From the NCBI GenBank assembly GCA_902363375.1, contig CABIZX010000001.1, positions 496,001-560,000 of the forward strand: a stretch of DNA of 64,000 nt, written 5' to 3'. The stretch comes from Clostridiaceae bacterium (GTDB lineage: Bacteria; Bacillota; Clostridia; Clostridiales; Clostridiaceae). Below are positions 16,403 to 25,638 of the stretch, piece by piece; within the stretch, counting starts at the first letter, position 1, and every line of letters starts with the position of its first letter. The notes under the pieces are model-generated. The model made no database searches. It worked only from the letters and a program-made list of their open reading frames with translations, and was not told where the DNA came from. Made by a program: the position numbers and the translations under genes.

Positions 16403-17098
16403 TTGATTAAATTAGTAAATTTAAATAAGAGTTATGACAGTAAAGTTATTCTTGATAATATAAGTTTAGAAATAAATAAAGGTGAAATAATAGGACTTCT
16501 GGCACCAAATGCAGAAGGAAAGAGTACTTTTCTTAAAATTCTTGGAGGACAAATAACCTTTGATAGTGGAAAATATTATTTTCAAGATAAGGAATTTAAT
16601 TATAAAGATAAAGGGCTAATTGGTTACATGAATGATACACCAATAATGCCAAGTAGTTGGAGAGTTAAGGATTGCATTAATTATTATGAGGAACACTTCG
16701 AAAAATTTAATGTGGAAAAATCTATAAATATACTAAAAAGATTTCATGTGAATCTAGATAATAAGGTTAAAAATCTATCAAAGGGAGAAAATGAAAAATT
16801 ACACTTAGCTTTAGCATTAGGAATAGATGGAGTGTTATATATCATGGATGAACCCCTTGCAGCTATCGACTTAATAGCTAGAGAAGAAATTATAGGTATA
16901 ATTTTAGAAAACTTCAGCTTAGAAAGCACCATGATAATTTCAAGTCATTTAATAGCGGATATAGAGAAAATGCTTGATAGAGTAATACTTTTGAAAAGTG
17001 GAAGAATAGAGAAAAACTTGCTTGTGGAGGATTTAAGGATGGAAGGGAAATCGGTGGTTAAGCTTTATAAGGAAGTTTATGGACATGAGAATTATTAG
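16403..17098 (+). CDS. ABC transporter ATP-binding protein with atypical Walker A
   Basis: 231 residues from TTG 16403, ribosome binding site AAGGGGG. Walker A reads APNAEGKST (34-42): the first glycine is alanine and the fourth and fifth positions are A-E instead of G-A/S/T. The signature is LSKGENEK instead of LSGGQ; Walker B is LYIMDEP with the D-loop AAID, and the switch His is in SSH. YtrB-type ATPases often have alanine at the first position, so the protein may well be active. Likely exports or handles an envelope-active compound with the preceding membrane protein; substrate unknown. Confidence 0.82.
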   Translation: MIKLVNLNKSYDSKVILDNISLEINKGEIIGLLAPNAEGKSTFLKILGGQITFDSGKYYFQDKEFNYKDKGLIGYMNDTPIMPSSWRVKDCINYYEEHFEKFNVEKSINILKRFHVNLDNKVKNLSKGENEKLHLALALGIDGVLYIMDEPLAAIDLIAREEIIGIILENFSLESTMIISSHLIADIEKMLDRVILLKSGRIEKNLLVEDLRMEGKSVVKLYKEVYGHENY

Positions 17099-17202
17099 AG
17101 AATATTTGAAGAAAAGTTTTTCTAAACTTATTAGAAGATAAAATTAAAGTTATATAGAAATAATTGATTTTAAAATATATAAATATAATTAAAAAGTATT
17201 AT

Positions 17203-17240
17203 GGACTGTTAAAATTTTAATTTTAGCAGTCCTTGTTTTA
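17203..17240 (+). terminator. intrinsic terminator after the YtrA-type operon
   Basis: GGACTGTTAAAAT pairs with ATTTTAGCAGTCC (one U-G pair), followed by TTGTTTTATT. Confidence 0.75.
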
Positions 17241-17279
17241 TTATAGTATGAAATTATTTTTAGAGGACTTTCCATATTA

Positions 17280-17330
17280 TTGACAAATTGAGATATGGTG
17301 TTATACTTAGTGTATATACAGATGTAAACA
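17280..17330 (+). promoter_or_regulatory. nad operon promoter with possible NiaR-type operator
   Basis: TTGACA (17280-17285), 16-nt spacer, TATACT (17302-17307). Directly downstream, 17311-17330 holds the imperfect palindrome ATACAgaTGTAaACA, which resembles the TGTA/TACA-type site of the niacin-responsive repressor NiaR used by many Firmicutes for nad genes. No niaR gene is in the window. Confidence 0.5.
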
Positions 17331-17353
17331 AATGTGATGGAGGTATGTAAACC

Positions 17354-18262
17354 TTGAATTTGAAAGAAGAAATATTACGACTAAAAAAAGAAAAAAATGC
17401 TTTAATTTTAGCTCATCTTTATGAAAGAGAAGAAATACAAGAAGTTGCAGATATAGTAGGCGATTCTTATTTTTTAAGTAAGAAGGCTAAAGAGAGCACT
17501 AAAGATGTAATAGTATTTTGTGGAGTTAAATTTATGGCTGAGAGTGCTAAAATATTATCACCAAATAAAAAGGTATTAATTCCAGTAAATGATACAACAT
17601 GTCCAATGGCTGATATGGCTACAGTAGAAAAGCTTAAAGCAATGAAGCTGGAAAATCCAAATGCAAAAGTAGTAACATATATAAATTCCAATGGAGATAT
17701 TAAAGCTTTATCAGATGTTTGTGTTACGTCCTCTTCTGCTAAAGAAATTCTCAATAATATAGAGGAAGAAGAAATAATATTCCTTCCAGATAGAAATTTA
17801 GGTGGTTATTTGCAAGAAAATATACCAAATAAGAAGTTCATATTATATGATGGATTTTGCCCTGTTCATGAAAGAATAGAGGAAGAAGAGGTTTTGAGAC
17901 TAAAAAGTGAATATCCAAATTTTAAAGTATTAGTTCATCCTGAATGTTCTAAAAAAGTGAGGGATTTAGGAGATTTTATAGGAAGTACTTCTGAAATTAT
18001 AGAATATAGCGTTAAGGATGAGTCAAAAGGATTTATCGTAGTAACAGAAGAGGGAGTTCTCTATCAAATGAAAACAAAGAATCCAAATAAAACCTTTATA
18101 ACTATAGAAAGTGGAATGATCTGTCCCAATATGAAAAAAATATCACTTGATAGTGTGTACAATTGCTTACTTAATGAGGAGTTTGAAGTGAATATTGAAG
18201 AAGAATTGAGGGTAAAAGCTCATAGGTCTTTAGAAAATATGCATCTTCTAGCTAGTAAATAA
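17354..18262 (+). CDS. nadA: quinolinate synthase NadA
   Basis: 302 residues from TTG 17354 with GGAGGTATG upstream. Condenses iminoaspartate with dihydroxyacetone phosphate to quinolinate, the second step of de novo NAD synthesis. Three cysteines that fit the [4Fe-4S] ligands of NadA are at 83 (TTCPMADM), 169 (DGFCPVHE) and 257 (GMICPNMK). The substrate-binding motifs MAESAKIL and HPEC are present. First gene of nadABC; cluster assembly would depend on the Isc genes further downstream. Confidence 0.93.
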   Translation: MNLKEEILRLKKEKNALILAHLYEREEIQEVADIVGDSYFLSKKAKESTKDVIVFCGVKFMAESAKILSPNKKVLIPVNDTTCPMADMATVEKLKAMKLENPNAKVVTYINSNGDIKALSDVCVTSSSAKEILNNIEEEEIIFLPDRNLGGYLQENIPNKKFILYDGFCPVHERIEEEEVLRLKSEYPNFKVLVHPECSKKVRDLGDFIGSTSEIIEYSVKDESKGFIVVTEEGVLYQMKTKNPNKTFITIESGMICPNMKKISLDSVYNCLLNEEFEVNIEEELRVKAHRSLENMHLLASK

Positions 18263-18263
18263 A

Positions 18264-19586
18264 ATGAATAAAAAGTATGATGTACTAATTATAGGGACAG
18301 GCATTGCAGGACTTTATACTGCTTGTAATTTGAATAGTAATCTGAAGGTTTTAGTAATAACTAAAAATAAACTAAGGGATTGTAACAGTTATTTGGCTCA
18401 AGGTGGCATTTCTACATTAAGAGATATTGAAGACAAAGATGCCTTTATAGATGATACTCTAAGAGCTGGGAATTATAAAAATAAAGTTGAGGCTGTTACT
18501 CAGCTAGTTGAAAATTCTACTGATAATATTAAAAAACTATTAGACATAGGAGTGGATTTTGATAAGGATTCTAGTAATTTAAATTATACTAGAGAAGGCG
18601 GACATAGCAAGTTTAGAATAGTACATGCCAAGGATGAAACGGGGAAGGAAGTAATAGAAAAGCTAATTAAATATGTAGTTAATAAAGATAATATAACTTT
18701 GCTAGAAGAAGCTGAGCTTTTAGATATAATCCAATATAAAAATAGATGTATTGGTGGTGTTATAGAACATAACAGTGAGATTATAACAGTTAATGCTAAG
18801 GCTACAGTGATAGCTACTGGAGGAATTGGAGGAATATTTAATTCAACTACTAACTTTGAAACTATTACAGGTGATGGACTTAGTATTGCATTAAAGCATA
18901 ATATTTCGATAAAAGATATATCCTATCTTCAGCTTCATCCTACTGTATTATATGAAGATAAGGTGAGAGGGCGAAAGTTACTTTTATCTGAATCTCTTAG
19001 AGGTGAAGGTGGCGTAATAAGAAATATATCCGGAGAAAAATTTGTAAATCCACTATTACCTAGAGATATAGTTTCAAGAGAAATTCTAAAGGAGATATAT
19101 AAAACACCACAAACTCCTTATGTATTTTTAGATATGACTAGCAAATCTAAAGAGTTTTTAATTAATAGATTCCCTTACATCTATAATGAATGTTTAAAGC
19201 GGGGATATAGAATGGAGAAAGATTTAGTTCCTATTGCTCCTGCACATCATTACTGTATGGGTGGCATTCAAGTTAATTTAAATTCAAGGACATCTATGAA
19301 AAATCTCTATGCGGTAGGAGAGGTTAGTTGTACAGGAGTTCATGGTAGCAATAGATTGGCAAGTAACTCTTTATTAGAAGGTCTAGTTTTTAGCGAAAAA
19401 GCAGCAAAACATATTAATTTAAATATAACAAGTGAGGAAGATAAGTTAAGTGGAGAACTAGTTGAAAGAATAAATTTAAAAGCAATAAATAATGTTAAAA
19501 TTATAAATGAAGAATATCAATACAGGTTTATTAGCTATTTAAAGGGAAAGGTAAATGGTGAATATGTTAAACTTTTTAATTGTTGA
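18264..19586 (+). CDS. nadB: L-aspartate oxidase NadB, short C-terminus
   Basis: 440 residues. Oxidises L-aspartate to iminoaspartate for NadA; under anaerobic conditions fumarate can accept the electrons. N-terminal FAD motif GTGIAG (about 11-16), the conserved LAQGGIST and the active-site region HPTVL, REGGHS and APAHHYCMGG are all present. Typical NadB proteins have ~530 residues; the C-terminal helical domain is much shorter here. The frame ends with KLFNC* inside the start of nadC, overlapping it by 23 nt. Starts one base after the nadA stop codon. Confidence 0.9.
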   Translation: MNKKYDVLIIGTGIAGLYTACNLNSNLKVLVITKNKLRDCNSYLAQGGISTLRDIEDKDAFIDDTLRAGNYKNKVEAVTQLVENSTDNIKKLLDIGVDFDKDSSNLNYTREGGHSKFRIVHAKDETGKEVIEKLIKYVVNKDNITLLEEAELLDIIQYKNRCIGGVIEHNSEIITVNAKATVIATGGIGGIFNSTTNFETITGDGLSIALKHNISIKDISYLQLHPTVLYEDKVRGRKLLLSESLRGEGGVIRNISGEKFVNPLLPRDIVSREILKEIYKTPQTPYVFLDMTSKSKEFLINRFPYIYNECLKRGYRMEKDLVPIAPAHHYCMGGIQVNLNSRTSMKNLYAVGEVSCTGVHGSNRLASNSLLEGLVFSEKAAKHINLNITSEEDKLSGELVERINLKAINNVKIINEEYQYRFISYLKGKVNGEYVKLFNC

Positions 19587-20403
19587 TGAGATTATTAGGA
19601 ATGCTTTAAAAGAAGATGGCCCCTATGGAGATGTAACTGTATCTTCTATAGTTTCTCCTTTTGAAAGAGCAAAGGCAGATTTAATTGCAAAGGAAGATGG
19701 TATAATTTGTGGGCTGAAAGTATTTAAAAGGGTTTTTGAAATTCTTGGAGAAGTAGAGGTTGAGTTTTTAGTTAAGGATGGAGATCAAGTAAATAATTCT
19801 ATGGTAATTGGTAGGGTCATAGGAAATGCACAAAATATATTAATTGGAGAGAGAATAGCGCTTAATCTACTTCAAAGAATGAGTGGGATTGCGACTTTAA
19901 CTAATAAATATGTAAAGAAGCTTGAAGGTCTCAATACAAAAATATTAGATACTAGAAAAACAACACCTAACCTAAGAGCACTTGAGAAATATGCAGTTAA
20001 AATAGGTGGAGGAGTAAACCATAGATTTTCTTTATCCGATGGTATCCTTATTAAGGATAATCATATAGGATATGCAGGAAGTATAAAAGAGGCTGTTAAG
20101 TTAGCTAGAAATAACTCTTCCTTTATAAGAAAAATAGAAATAGAAGTTGAAACTGAGAAGCAGGTTATTGAAGCTTTAGAAGCAGGAGCCGATATAATTA
20201 TGCTTGATAATATGACTCCTAACTTAGCAAGAGATATGGTTAAATTAATAGATGGAAGAGCTATTACAGAATGTTCAGGAAATGTTACTCTAGATACTGT
20301 TTTAGAGTATGGAAAAACAGGAGTAGACTATATTTCCTCTGGAGAATTAACTCATTCGGTAAAAGCATTTGACATATCTTTAAAAAATCTTAGAAAAATA
20401 TAA
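19564..20403 (+). CDS. nadC: nicotinate-nucleotide diphosphorylase (carboxylating) NadC
   Basis: 279 residues from ATG 19564, whose product MLNFLIVDEII matches the usual NadC start; an in-frame ATG at 19555 with AAAGG upstream is the alternative. Converts quinolinate and PRPP to nicotinate mononucleotide. Motifs: ALKEDGPYGDVT, RMSGIAT, DTRKTTPNLR with the basic quinolinate/PRPP binding residues, KIGGG(V)NHR, IEVE and MLDNM. Third gene of nadABC. Confidence 0.93.
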   Translation: MLNFLIVDEIIRNALKEDGPYGDVTVSSIVSPFERAKADLIAKEDGIICGLKVFKRVFEILGEVEVEFLVKDGDQVNNSMVIGRVIGNAQNILIGERIALNLLQRMSGIATLTNKYVKKLEGLNTKILDTRKTTPNLRALEKYAVKIGGGVNHRFSLSDGILIKDNHIGYAGSIKEAVKLARNNSSFIRKIEIEVETEKQVIEALEAGADIIMLDNMTPNLARDMVKLIDGRAITECSGNVTLDTVLEYGKTGVDYISSGELTHSVKAFDISLKNLRKI

Positions 20404-20438
20404 AGAAAATAAAAAAATAATGGTATAATTATTTTAAC

Positions 20439-20503
20439 AAAGCTATTTTAAGGTAAGCTAAGCTTTATAGATCTTAGCCTAGCTTAAGATAGCTTTATTT
20501 TCT
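20439..20503 (+). terminator. terminator of nadABC
   Basis: 24-nt arms (20439-20462 and 20473-20496) with three non-identical positions, followed by ATTTTCTTTAGTTT. Confidence 0.75.
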
Positions 20504-20571
20504 TTAGTTTATGTTAAATAAATTAATTAAAAGATTAAAAGAATTGGTCAAATAATTGAAAGGATAATGCC

Positions 20572-21267
20572 ATGAGAATTAATAAATTATTTAGTAATCT
20601 TGGAATTTGCTCTAGAAGAGAGACTAATAGACTTATTGAAGAAGGTAGAGTAAAGGTAAATGGAGTAATTTCTACTCCAGGACAATGGGTAGAGCTGGAA
20701 GATGAAATATTAATTGACGATAAACCTATTGAAGCTAAGAAAAAAGTATATATAGCATTAAATAAACCAGTGGGAATTACATGTACTGCTGCTAGTGATG
20801 TCAAAGATAATATAATTAACTTTATAAATTATAATGAATACATATTTCCAGTAGGAAGATTGGATAAGGAAACCCATGGATTAATTATAATGACTAATGA
20901 TGGAGATTTAGCTAATAAAATATTAAACTCAGATAATTACCATGAGAAGGAATATGTAGTAACTGTGGATAGGAAGATCAAAGATGAATTTATAGAACAT
21001 ATGTCTAGTGGAGTGTATATTTTAGGACAAAAAACAAGGCCTTGTAGGGTTACTAAAATAGACGAATATACATTTACAATTATATTAACCCAAGGATTAA
21101 ATAGACAAATTAGACGAATGAGTAAGGCTTTAGGCTATAATGTAATAGACTTAGAGAGAGTAAGAATTTGCTCTATAAATTTAGGCGAATTAGAGTTAGG
21201 AAAGTTGAGACATCTTACTGATAAAGAAGTTTTAAGTTTAATGACAATAGGAAATTGTAACAATTAA
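20572..21267 (+). CDS. rluF: RNA pseudouridine synthase, RluF-like
   Basis: 231 residues. S4 RNA-binding domain at 1-55 (RINKLFSNLGICSRRE), then the RsuA/RluB/E/F catalytic domain with the aspartate in GRLDKETHGL (Asp102) and the motif GLNRQIRRM. The sequence, including ILTQGLNRQIRRMSKALGY and LERVRI, is closest by eye to RluF-type enzymes that modify U2604 of 23S rRNA. RsuA- or RluB-like specificity cannot be fully excluded. Single gene, start ATG 20572 with AAAGGA upstream. Confidence 0.85.
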   Translation: MRINKLFSNLGICSRRETNRLIEEGRVKVNGVISTPGQWVELEDEILIDDKPIEAKKKVYIALNKPVGITCTAASDVKDNIINFINYNEYIFPVGRLDKETHGLIIMTNDGDLANKILNSDNYHEKEYVVTVDRKIKDEFIEHMSSGVYILGQKTRPCRVTKIDEYTFTIILTQGLNRQIRRMSKALGYNVIDLERVRICSINLGELELGKLRHLTDKEVLSLMTIGNCNN

Positions 21268-21426
21268 AGCTAGCATTATAATAGAAAGCCTTAATTGTTA
21301 GTAGAAAGATAGCCTAAATATCTAAGGTATATTTCTAGCTATGAGAAATATATCTCATCAAGAATACATAAGTTAAATTTGCTAATAATAAGTGAAGATT
21401 TAATTATTAGTGAGGATGTTAGAGTT

Positions 21427-23232
21427 ATGTATGATAAGTTAGTAAAAAAATTTAATATAAATATTCATTCAATGTTAAAACATGGTTCAGTAGCGGTGAT
21501 AACTTTATTTGGAGTAGGTATATTATTTGGAGTTAAAAATATAATGATAGCATTTCCAATAGCGCTAACCTCCACTGTTATGGGAAGGCAAAACTTTCAA
21601 GTAAGAACTTTTAGTAAAGCTATTAAAATAATTATTATTGATTTAATAATTGTGTTAACGGCTTATTTATCTTCTATTAATATTTGGATAGGAATACCTA
21701 TAAATCTCGTTGCCATTTTTCTTATAATGTATACTATAGTATCTCCCTATGATTTAACTTTTTATAAGCCCTTTATAATGCTATATGTATTTACACAGTA
21801 TGCTCAAGTATCATTAGCAGAACTTCCTTTGAGAATTTTATCTGTAATCTTCGGAGTTTTGGTAGTTGTAGGTGCAAGCTTTGTGAATAGAGTAAATGAG
21901 AGGTCTATACTGGGAAAGAGTGTACAAGAAGCTTTTACTTTAATAAATAATCAACTTGAGAAGATATTAATTGGGGAATTTGATCATGTAATAGAAGATA
22001 AATGTTCAAAAATTATGAGGGATATAGCTTATAAGGTTTATATAACAAGACATAGAAAATATTTAACTACGAATTTAGGAAAAGTACAATTTAAGATATT
22101 TATTACTGTTGAGTATCTTAATTTGTATATGATTCATATATATAATCAAGTAAAAGATTCAATTATTTCAAAAGAATATATAGGATATCTAAAAGAAATA
22201 ATAGAAAATATAATCGAATTATGTAAAGATAATGTGGATATTCAAGCTTTACAAGAAAATGTAGAGATATTTATAAAGAATCAAAGTATGGATAAAGATT
22301 ATCATTTTGAAATATCTATAATATTGGAGAATGTTATTGAGAGTATTAAAGAGCTGAGCTTAATAGGGAAAAGAGGATCAAATAAAGTATATAAGGATTG
22401 GGCTAGAGCAGACATTGATAAAACGAGGGTAACTTTTAAAGAGTATTTTAAACCTAATACTATAAGATTTAAATTTGCTATTAGAATGGCCATTACTCTT
22501 ACTATAGCATTATCTATTGGAGAATTTTTAGGATTTTACAAAATAATATGGGCAGTTATAACTATAATGTCTATTATGCAACCCTACTATGAGGACACTA
22601 TAAAGAAAGCTAGAGATAGGATTATGGGAAATATATTTGGTATTTTATTTACAGGGATATTGATAAATGTAGTAAACTCAAGAGCTATTACATTAATTAT
22701 TCTAGTAGTTTCTCTTTATTTGATTTATGCATTTAAAGAGTACTATAAAATATCACTATTTGCAGCTATATCATCTATATGTATAGCTTCTTTAACAGAA
22801 AATATTAATTTATTGATTTTTTATAGAATAATATACGTACTCATAGGAGTAGTCATTGTAGCTATAGCTAATAGGTTTATCTTTCCATACAGATTGAAAG
22901 ACGGTGTGGAGCAGCTAATAGAAAAGATTGCTAGATTAAATAAAAAAATTATAGAGGATAGCATGGAATTTTTACAAAGAAATAAGCAGATTTATGAAAT
23001 AAGGGATTTAGTTATACACTCCACTCTTCTATGTCAAAAGCTTTACATGAGAAATCTTCAATATCATGATGAAGAAATTAATAGATTTATAGATATTAAT
23101 AATAAATATGTAATAGAAGTAGGATATAAAGTATTAATTGCATATGGTGAAAGTCAACAAGTTAAAAAAGAAAACATAGGAGAGATATTAGAGTTATACA
23201 GAGAGTTTAATAATAAAGTACGTTCCATGTAG
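21427..23232 (+). CDS. FUSC-family membrane protein (aromatic acid exporter-like)
   Basis: 601 residues from ATG 21427 (GTGAGG 11 nt upstream); an in-frame TTG at 21379 lacks a ribosome binding site. The organisation is that of FUSC/YccS-type proteins: a block of about six short helices (residues 18-150), a cytosolic stretch of ~190 residues, a second membrane block (about 335-480, with ITIALSIGEFLGFYKIIWAV and the motif QPYYEDT(I)KKARDRIMG), then a cytosolic tail. Relatives export aromatic carboxylic acids or fusaric acid; the substrate here is unknown. Confidence 0.75.
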   Translation: MYDKLVKKFNINIHSMLKHGSVAVITLFGVGILFGVKNIMIAFPIALTSTVMGRQNFQVRTFSKAIKIIIIDLIIVLTAYLSSINIWIGIPINLVAIFLIMYTIVSPYDLTFYKPFIMLYVFTQYAQVSLAELPLRILSVIFGVLVVVGASFVNRVNERSILGKSVQEAFTLINNQLEKILIGEFDHVIEDKCSKIMRDIAYKVYITRHRKYLTTNLGKVQFKIFITVEYLNLYMIHIYNQVKDSIISKEYIGYLKEIIENIIELCKDNVDIQALQENVEIFIKNQSMDKDYHFEISIILENVIESIKELSLIGKRGSNKVYKDWARADIDKTRVTFKEYFKPNTIRFKFAIRMAITLTIALSIGEFLGFYKIIWAVITIMSIMQPYYEDTIKKARDRIMGNIFGILFTGILINVVNSRAITLIILVVSLYLIYAFKEYYKISLFAAISSICIASLTENINLLIFYRIIYVLIGVVIVAIANRFIFPYRLKDGVEQLIEKIARLNKKIIEDSMEFLQRNKQIYEIRDLVIHSTLLCQKLYMRNLQYHDEEINRFIDINNKYVIEVGYKVLIAYGESQQVKKENIGEILELYREFNNKVRSM

Positions 23233-23281
23233 TAAAGTAGAAGTTTATGTTGTGTGTATAAATATATAAGGAGTTGTTAAT

Positions 23282-23755
23282 ATGAAAAGAATTATACTAG
23301 GTGGAGGTTGCTTTTGGGGAGTAGAAGAGTTCTTCTCTAGAGTTAATGGTGTGATAAATACAGGGGTAGGATATGCAAATGGTAGAATGAAGAATCCTAC
23401 TTATGAGGATGTATGTTACGGAAATACATACTTTGCAGAGGTCTGTGTAGTAGATTATGATGAAGAGAAACTATCATTAGAAGAAATACTTAATAAATTT
23501 TGGTCTATTATAGATCCAACTACATTGAATAGGCAAGGAAATGATGTAGGAAGTCAATATAGAACAGGTATTTACTATGTTGATAAAGCTGATGAAGAGA
23601 TTATTTTACAAAACTTAGATAATTTACAGAAAAAATATATAAAGAAAATAGTCACAGAAGTAAAGCCTTTAGAAAATTATTATAAGGCGGAAGAGTATCA
23701 TCAAAAATATTTAAAGAAGAATCCTAATGGATATTGCCATATACATTTAGATTAA
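23282..23755 (+). CDS. msrA: peptide methionine sulfoxide reductase MsrA
   Basis: 157 residues. Active-site GGCFWG with the catalytic Cys10, and the conserved [14 protein letters not shown], and EEYHQKY motifs. Reduces methionine-S-sulfoxide in proteins and free methionine. The MsrB domain is not fused. The C-terminal end is [11 protein letters not shown], so a resolving cysteine may be in YCH. Ribosome binding site AAGGAG. Followed by a strong terminator. Confidence 0.93.
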   Translation: MKRIILGGGCFWGVEEFFSRVNGVINTGVGYANGRMKNPTYEDVCYGNTYFAEVCVVDYDEEKLSLEEILNKFWSIIDPTTLNRQGNDVGSQYRTGIYYVDKADEEIILQNLDNLQKKYIKKIVTEVKPLENYYKAEEYHQKYLKKNPNGYCHIHLD

Positions 23756-23758
23756 TGT

Positions 23759-23803
23759 AAGGTTCGATACAGTTTTTATAAATATTACTGTATCGAACTT
23801 TTA
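23759..23803 (+). terminator. terminator of msrA
   Basis: Perfect arms GTTCGATACAGT and ACTGTATCGAAC, followed by TTTTATG. Confidence 0.85.
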
Positions 23804-23859
23804 TGTTATTATATTATGAAACATATAGAATAAATATGTAAAGTAGAGGAGAGAAAGTT

Positions 23860-24006
23860 ATGGGATGGATTAAAGATATAAAAGAAGATGAAAATAGCGG
23901 TGTTAAGTGGATTCCTATTAATAAAATTTCAATGTATAGCAATGAGCCTAATATGATTAAACTATATGAAAAGTTTAATGAAAAAATAAAGAATAAAGGA
24001 TGGTAG
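23860..24006 (+). CDS. 48-residue protein, unknown function
   Basis: ATG at 23860 preceded by GAGGAGAGAAAG, an excellent ribosome binding site. Product starts MGWIKDIKEDENSGVKWIPI, ends KIKNKGW. Two tryptophans in the first 20 residues and an amphipathic basic C-terminal helix (YEKFNEKIKNK) are visible; no membrane segment. It lies between two terminators (msrA terminator upstream, hairpin at 24042 downstream), so it is its own transcription unit. I do not recognise it. Confidence 0.6.
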   Translation: MGWIKDIKEDENSGVKWIPINKISMYSNEPNMIKLYEKFNEKIKNKGW

Positions 24007-24041
24007 AACTATGGATATAAGGAGATTTAAGATAAATAATT

Positions 24042-24085
24042 ATAAAAAGTTATCTGCATAAAATTTTATATAGATAACTTTTTAT
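24042..24085 (+). terminator. terminator after the 48-residue gene
   Basis: ATAAAAAGTTATCT and AGATAACTTTTTAT, perfect arms; works in both directions. Confidence 0.75.
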
Positions 24086-24126
24086 AATTGTAAATTACAT
24101 GATATGAGATATAAGTCAATATTAAA

Positions 24127-24179
24127 GGAGCTTTATAAGATACTCAGTTGATGTAAGATAGAGTATTTTATTAAGCTCC
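24127..24179 (-). terminator. hairpin at the end of the SufS-like gene
   Basis: 19-nt arms (24127-24145, 24161-24179) with two mismatches. On the minus strand it is followed by CTTTAATATT, a weak T-run. Confidence 0.45.
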
Positions 24180-24236
24180 AATATATTAGAATTTAATATG
24201 CTTTAATACAGATATTTATAGTAAGTTAATTTATAT

Positions 24237-25559
24237 TTAACTATACTTTCTTATATAGTAATCCTTGTTAGCTGTAATTTTTTTTATTGCATATAAGAAT
24301 TTATCAATTTCATCTAGTGTATTATAAATTCCAAAACTAATCCTAACCATACCAGGTTGAAGATCCTTAGAAACAAGAGTCAATTCCTCTATCATTGAAT
24401 AAGGAATTTTTAGAAGCCTTTGTAGATATGGATGAGCGCAGAAGCAGCCACTTCTTACGGCTATTCCAAATTCAAGAGACAGTGCTTTAGCAACAATAGT
24501 ATGATGCATTCCTTCTACATTAAATGGAATAATACTAACTTTATTTTTAATATCACTACAATTACCATAAAGAATTATTGAGTTTATAGATTGAAGATTT
24601 TTAGTAGCATATTCAGTTAAATATTTCTCATACTTATCTATATTTGACATTCCAATTTGTGAAAGTTCATTGATAGCAGCACTTAAAGCTATAGCTCCAA
24701 TAACATTTGGAGAACCCGCTTCTTCCTTATCAGGGGAGTTCGTCCATACTACTTTATCATGAGATACAAACTTGATGGTACCACCACCAGTATGATCTGG
24801 TTCATATTCGTTAAAGAAGTCTTTTGGCCCAATTAATACACCACAACCAAATGGAGCATACATTTTATGTGCTGAAAATGCAACAAAATCAATGGGCCCT
24901 AATGGTAGCTGAAGTCCTATAGAAAAGTTACTATGAGGAATTAGTTGAGCTCCGTCAACTAAAATCTTAGCACCATAACTATGAGCCATATTTGCTATGG
25001 TATATATAGGGTTTTTAATACCAGTAACATTTGAAGCTCCAGTAATTGCAACTAGAGAAACTCTTCCACTATACTGCTCTAACTTAGTTTTTAAGTCATT
25101 CATATCTAGATAGCCATATTTATCTATTTCTACATATTTAACATGAAAATCCTTTCTCCAAGGCAAATCATTAGAATGATGTTCCATGGAAGTGGATAAA
25201 ACAATTGAACCTTTATCATGACTAGCCAATATACCAGCTAATTTATTTATAGCTTCACTACAATTCTTTACATATATAACATCCATCATATCACTATAAT
25301 CATTTACGAAAAATTTCACAATTTCCCTTGAGTTTTCATACATATGAGTAGATAATTGTGATTTATATCCATCTCCTCGATGTATGGATGAGTAATAAGG
25401 GGAAAAATTTATTACTTCATCAATTACAGATTTTAGTGGAGGCGTTGTGGCTGCATTGTCGAAATTGATGCCTATGCAGTATGATTTATCAATTAGTGGA
25501 ACCTTAACATCTACTCCATAAATTAAATCTCTATATGGATTATCCTTAAAGTTACTCAT
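24237..25559 (-). CDS. cysteine desulfurase-like class V aminotransferase (SufS/Csd type)
   Basis: 440 residues. PLP enzyme with the early motif NFDNAATTPP, the SMEHHSNDLPWR histidine region, the PLP lysine in AFSAHKMYAPFG, and a cysteine-bearing loop RSGCFCAH that corresponds to the catalytic loop of SufS/CsdA desulfurases. The double cysteine (CFC) is unlike the single Cys of SufS. It is transcribed away from iscR and has no SufU/SufE partner beside it. It may give sulfur or selenium for another purpose, or act as a selenocysteine lyase; the role is open. Ribosome binding site AAGGAGG on the minus strand. Confidence 0.8.
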   Translation of the reverse strand: MSNFKDNPYRDLIYGVDVKVPLIDKSYCIGINFDNAATTPPLKSVIDEVINFSPYYSSIHRGDGYKSQLSTHMYENSREIVKFFVNDYSDMMDVIYVKNCSEAINKLAGILASHDKGSIVLSTSMEHHSNDLPWRKDFHVKYVEIDKYGYLDMNDLKTKLEQYSGRVSLVAITGASNVTGIKNPIYTIANMAHSYGAKILVDGAQLIPHSNFSIGLQLPLGPIDFVAFSAHKMYAPFGCGVLIGPKDFFNEYEPDHTGGGTIKFVSHDKVVWTNSPDKEEAGSPNVIGAIALSAAINELSQIGMSNIDKYEKYLTEYATKNLQSINSIILYGNCSDIKNKVSIIPFNVEGMHHTIVAKALSLEFGIAVRSGCFCAHPYLQRLLKIPYSMIEELTLVSKDLQPGMVRISFGIYNTLDEIDKFLYAIKKITANKDYYIRKYS

Positions 25560-25638
25560 TTTTTACCTCCTTAAATAAATAGTTGTTACTATATATTATT
25601 AGAAGTATATTTTATTTGTGCAGATATAAAAAGAATAG

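Noticed and set aside
21327..21360. Hairpin with GTATATTTCT/AGAAATATAT before the FUSC gene
   Set aside because: No T-run or conserved motif; too weak to call a riboswitch or terminator.
24127..24179. 19-nt inverted repeat as an attachment site or mobile-element end
   Set aside because: It lies just after a minus-strand gene and reads best as a weak terminator; no matching second copy or mobile gene.
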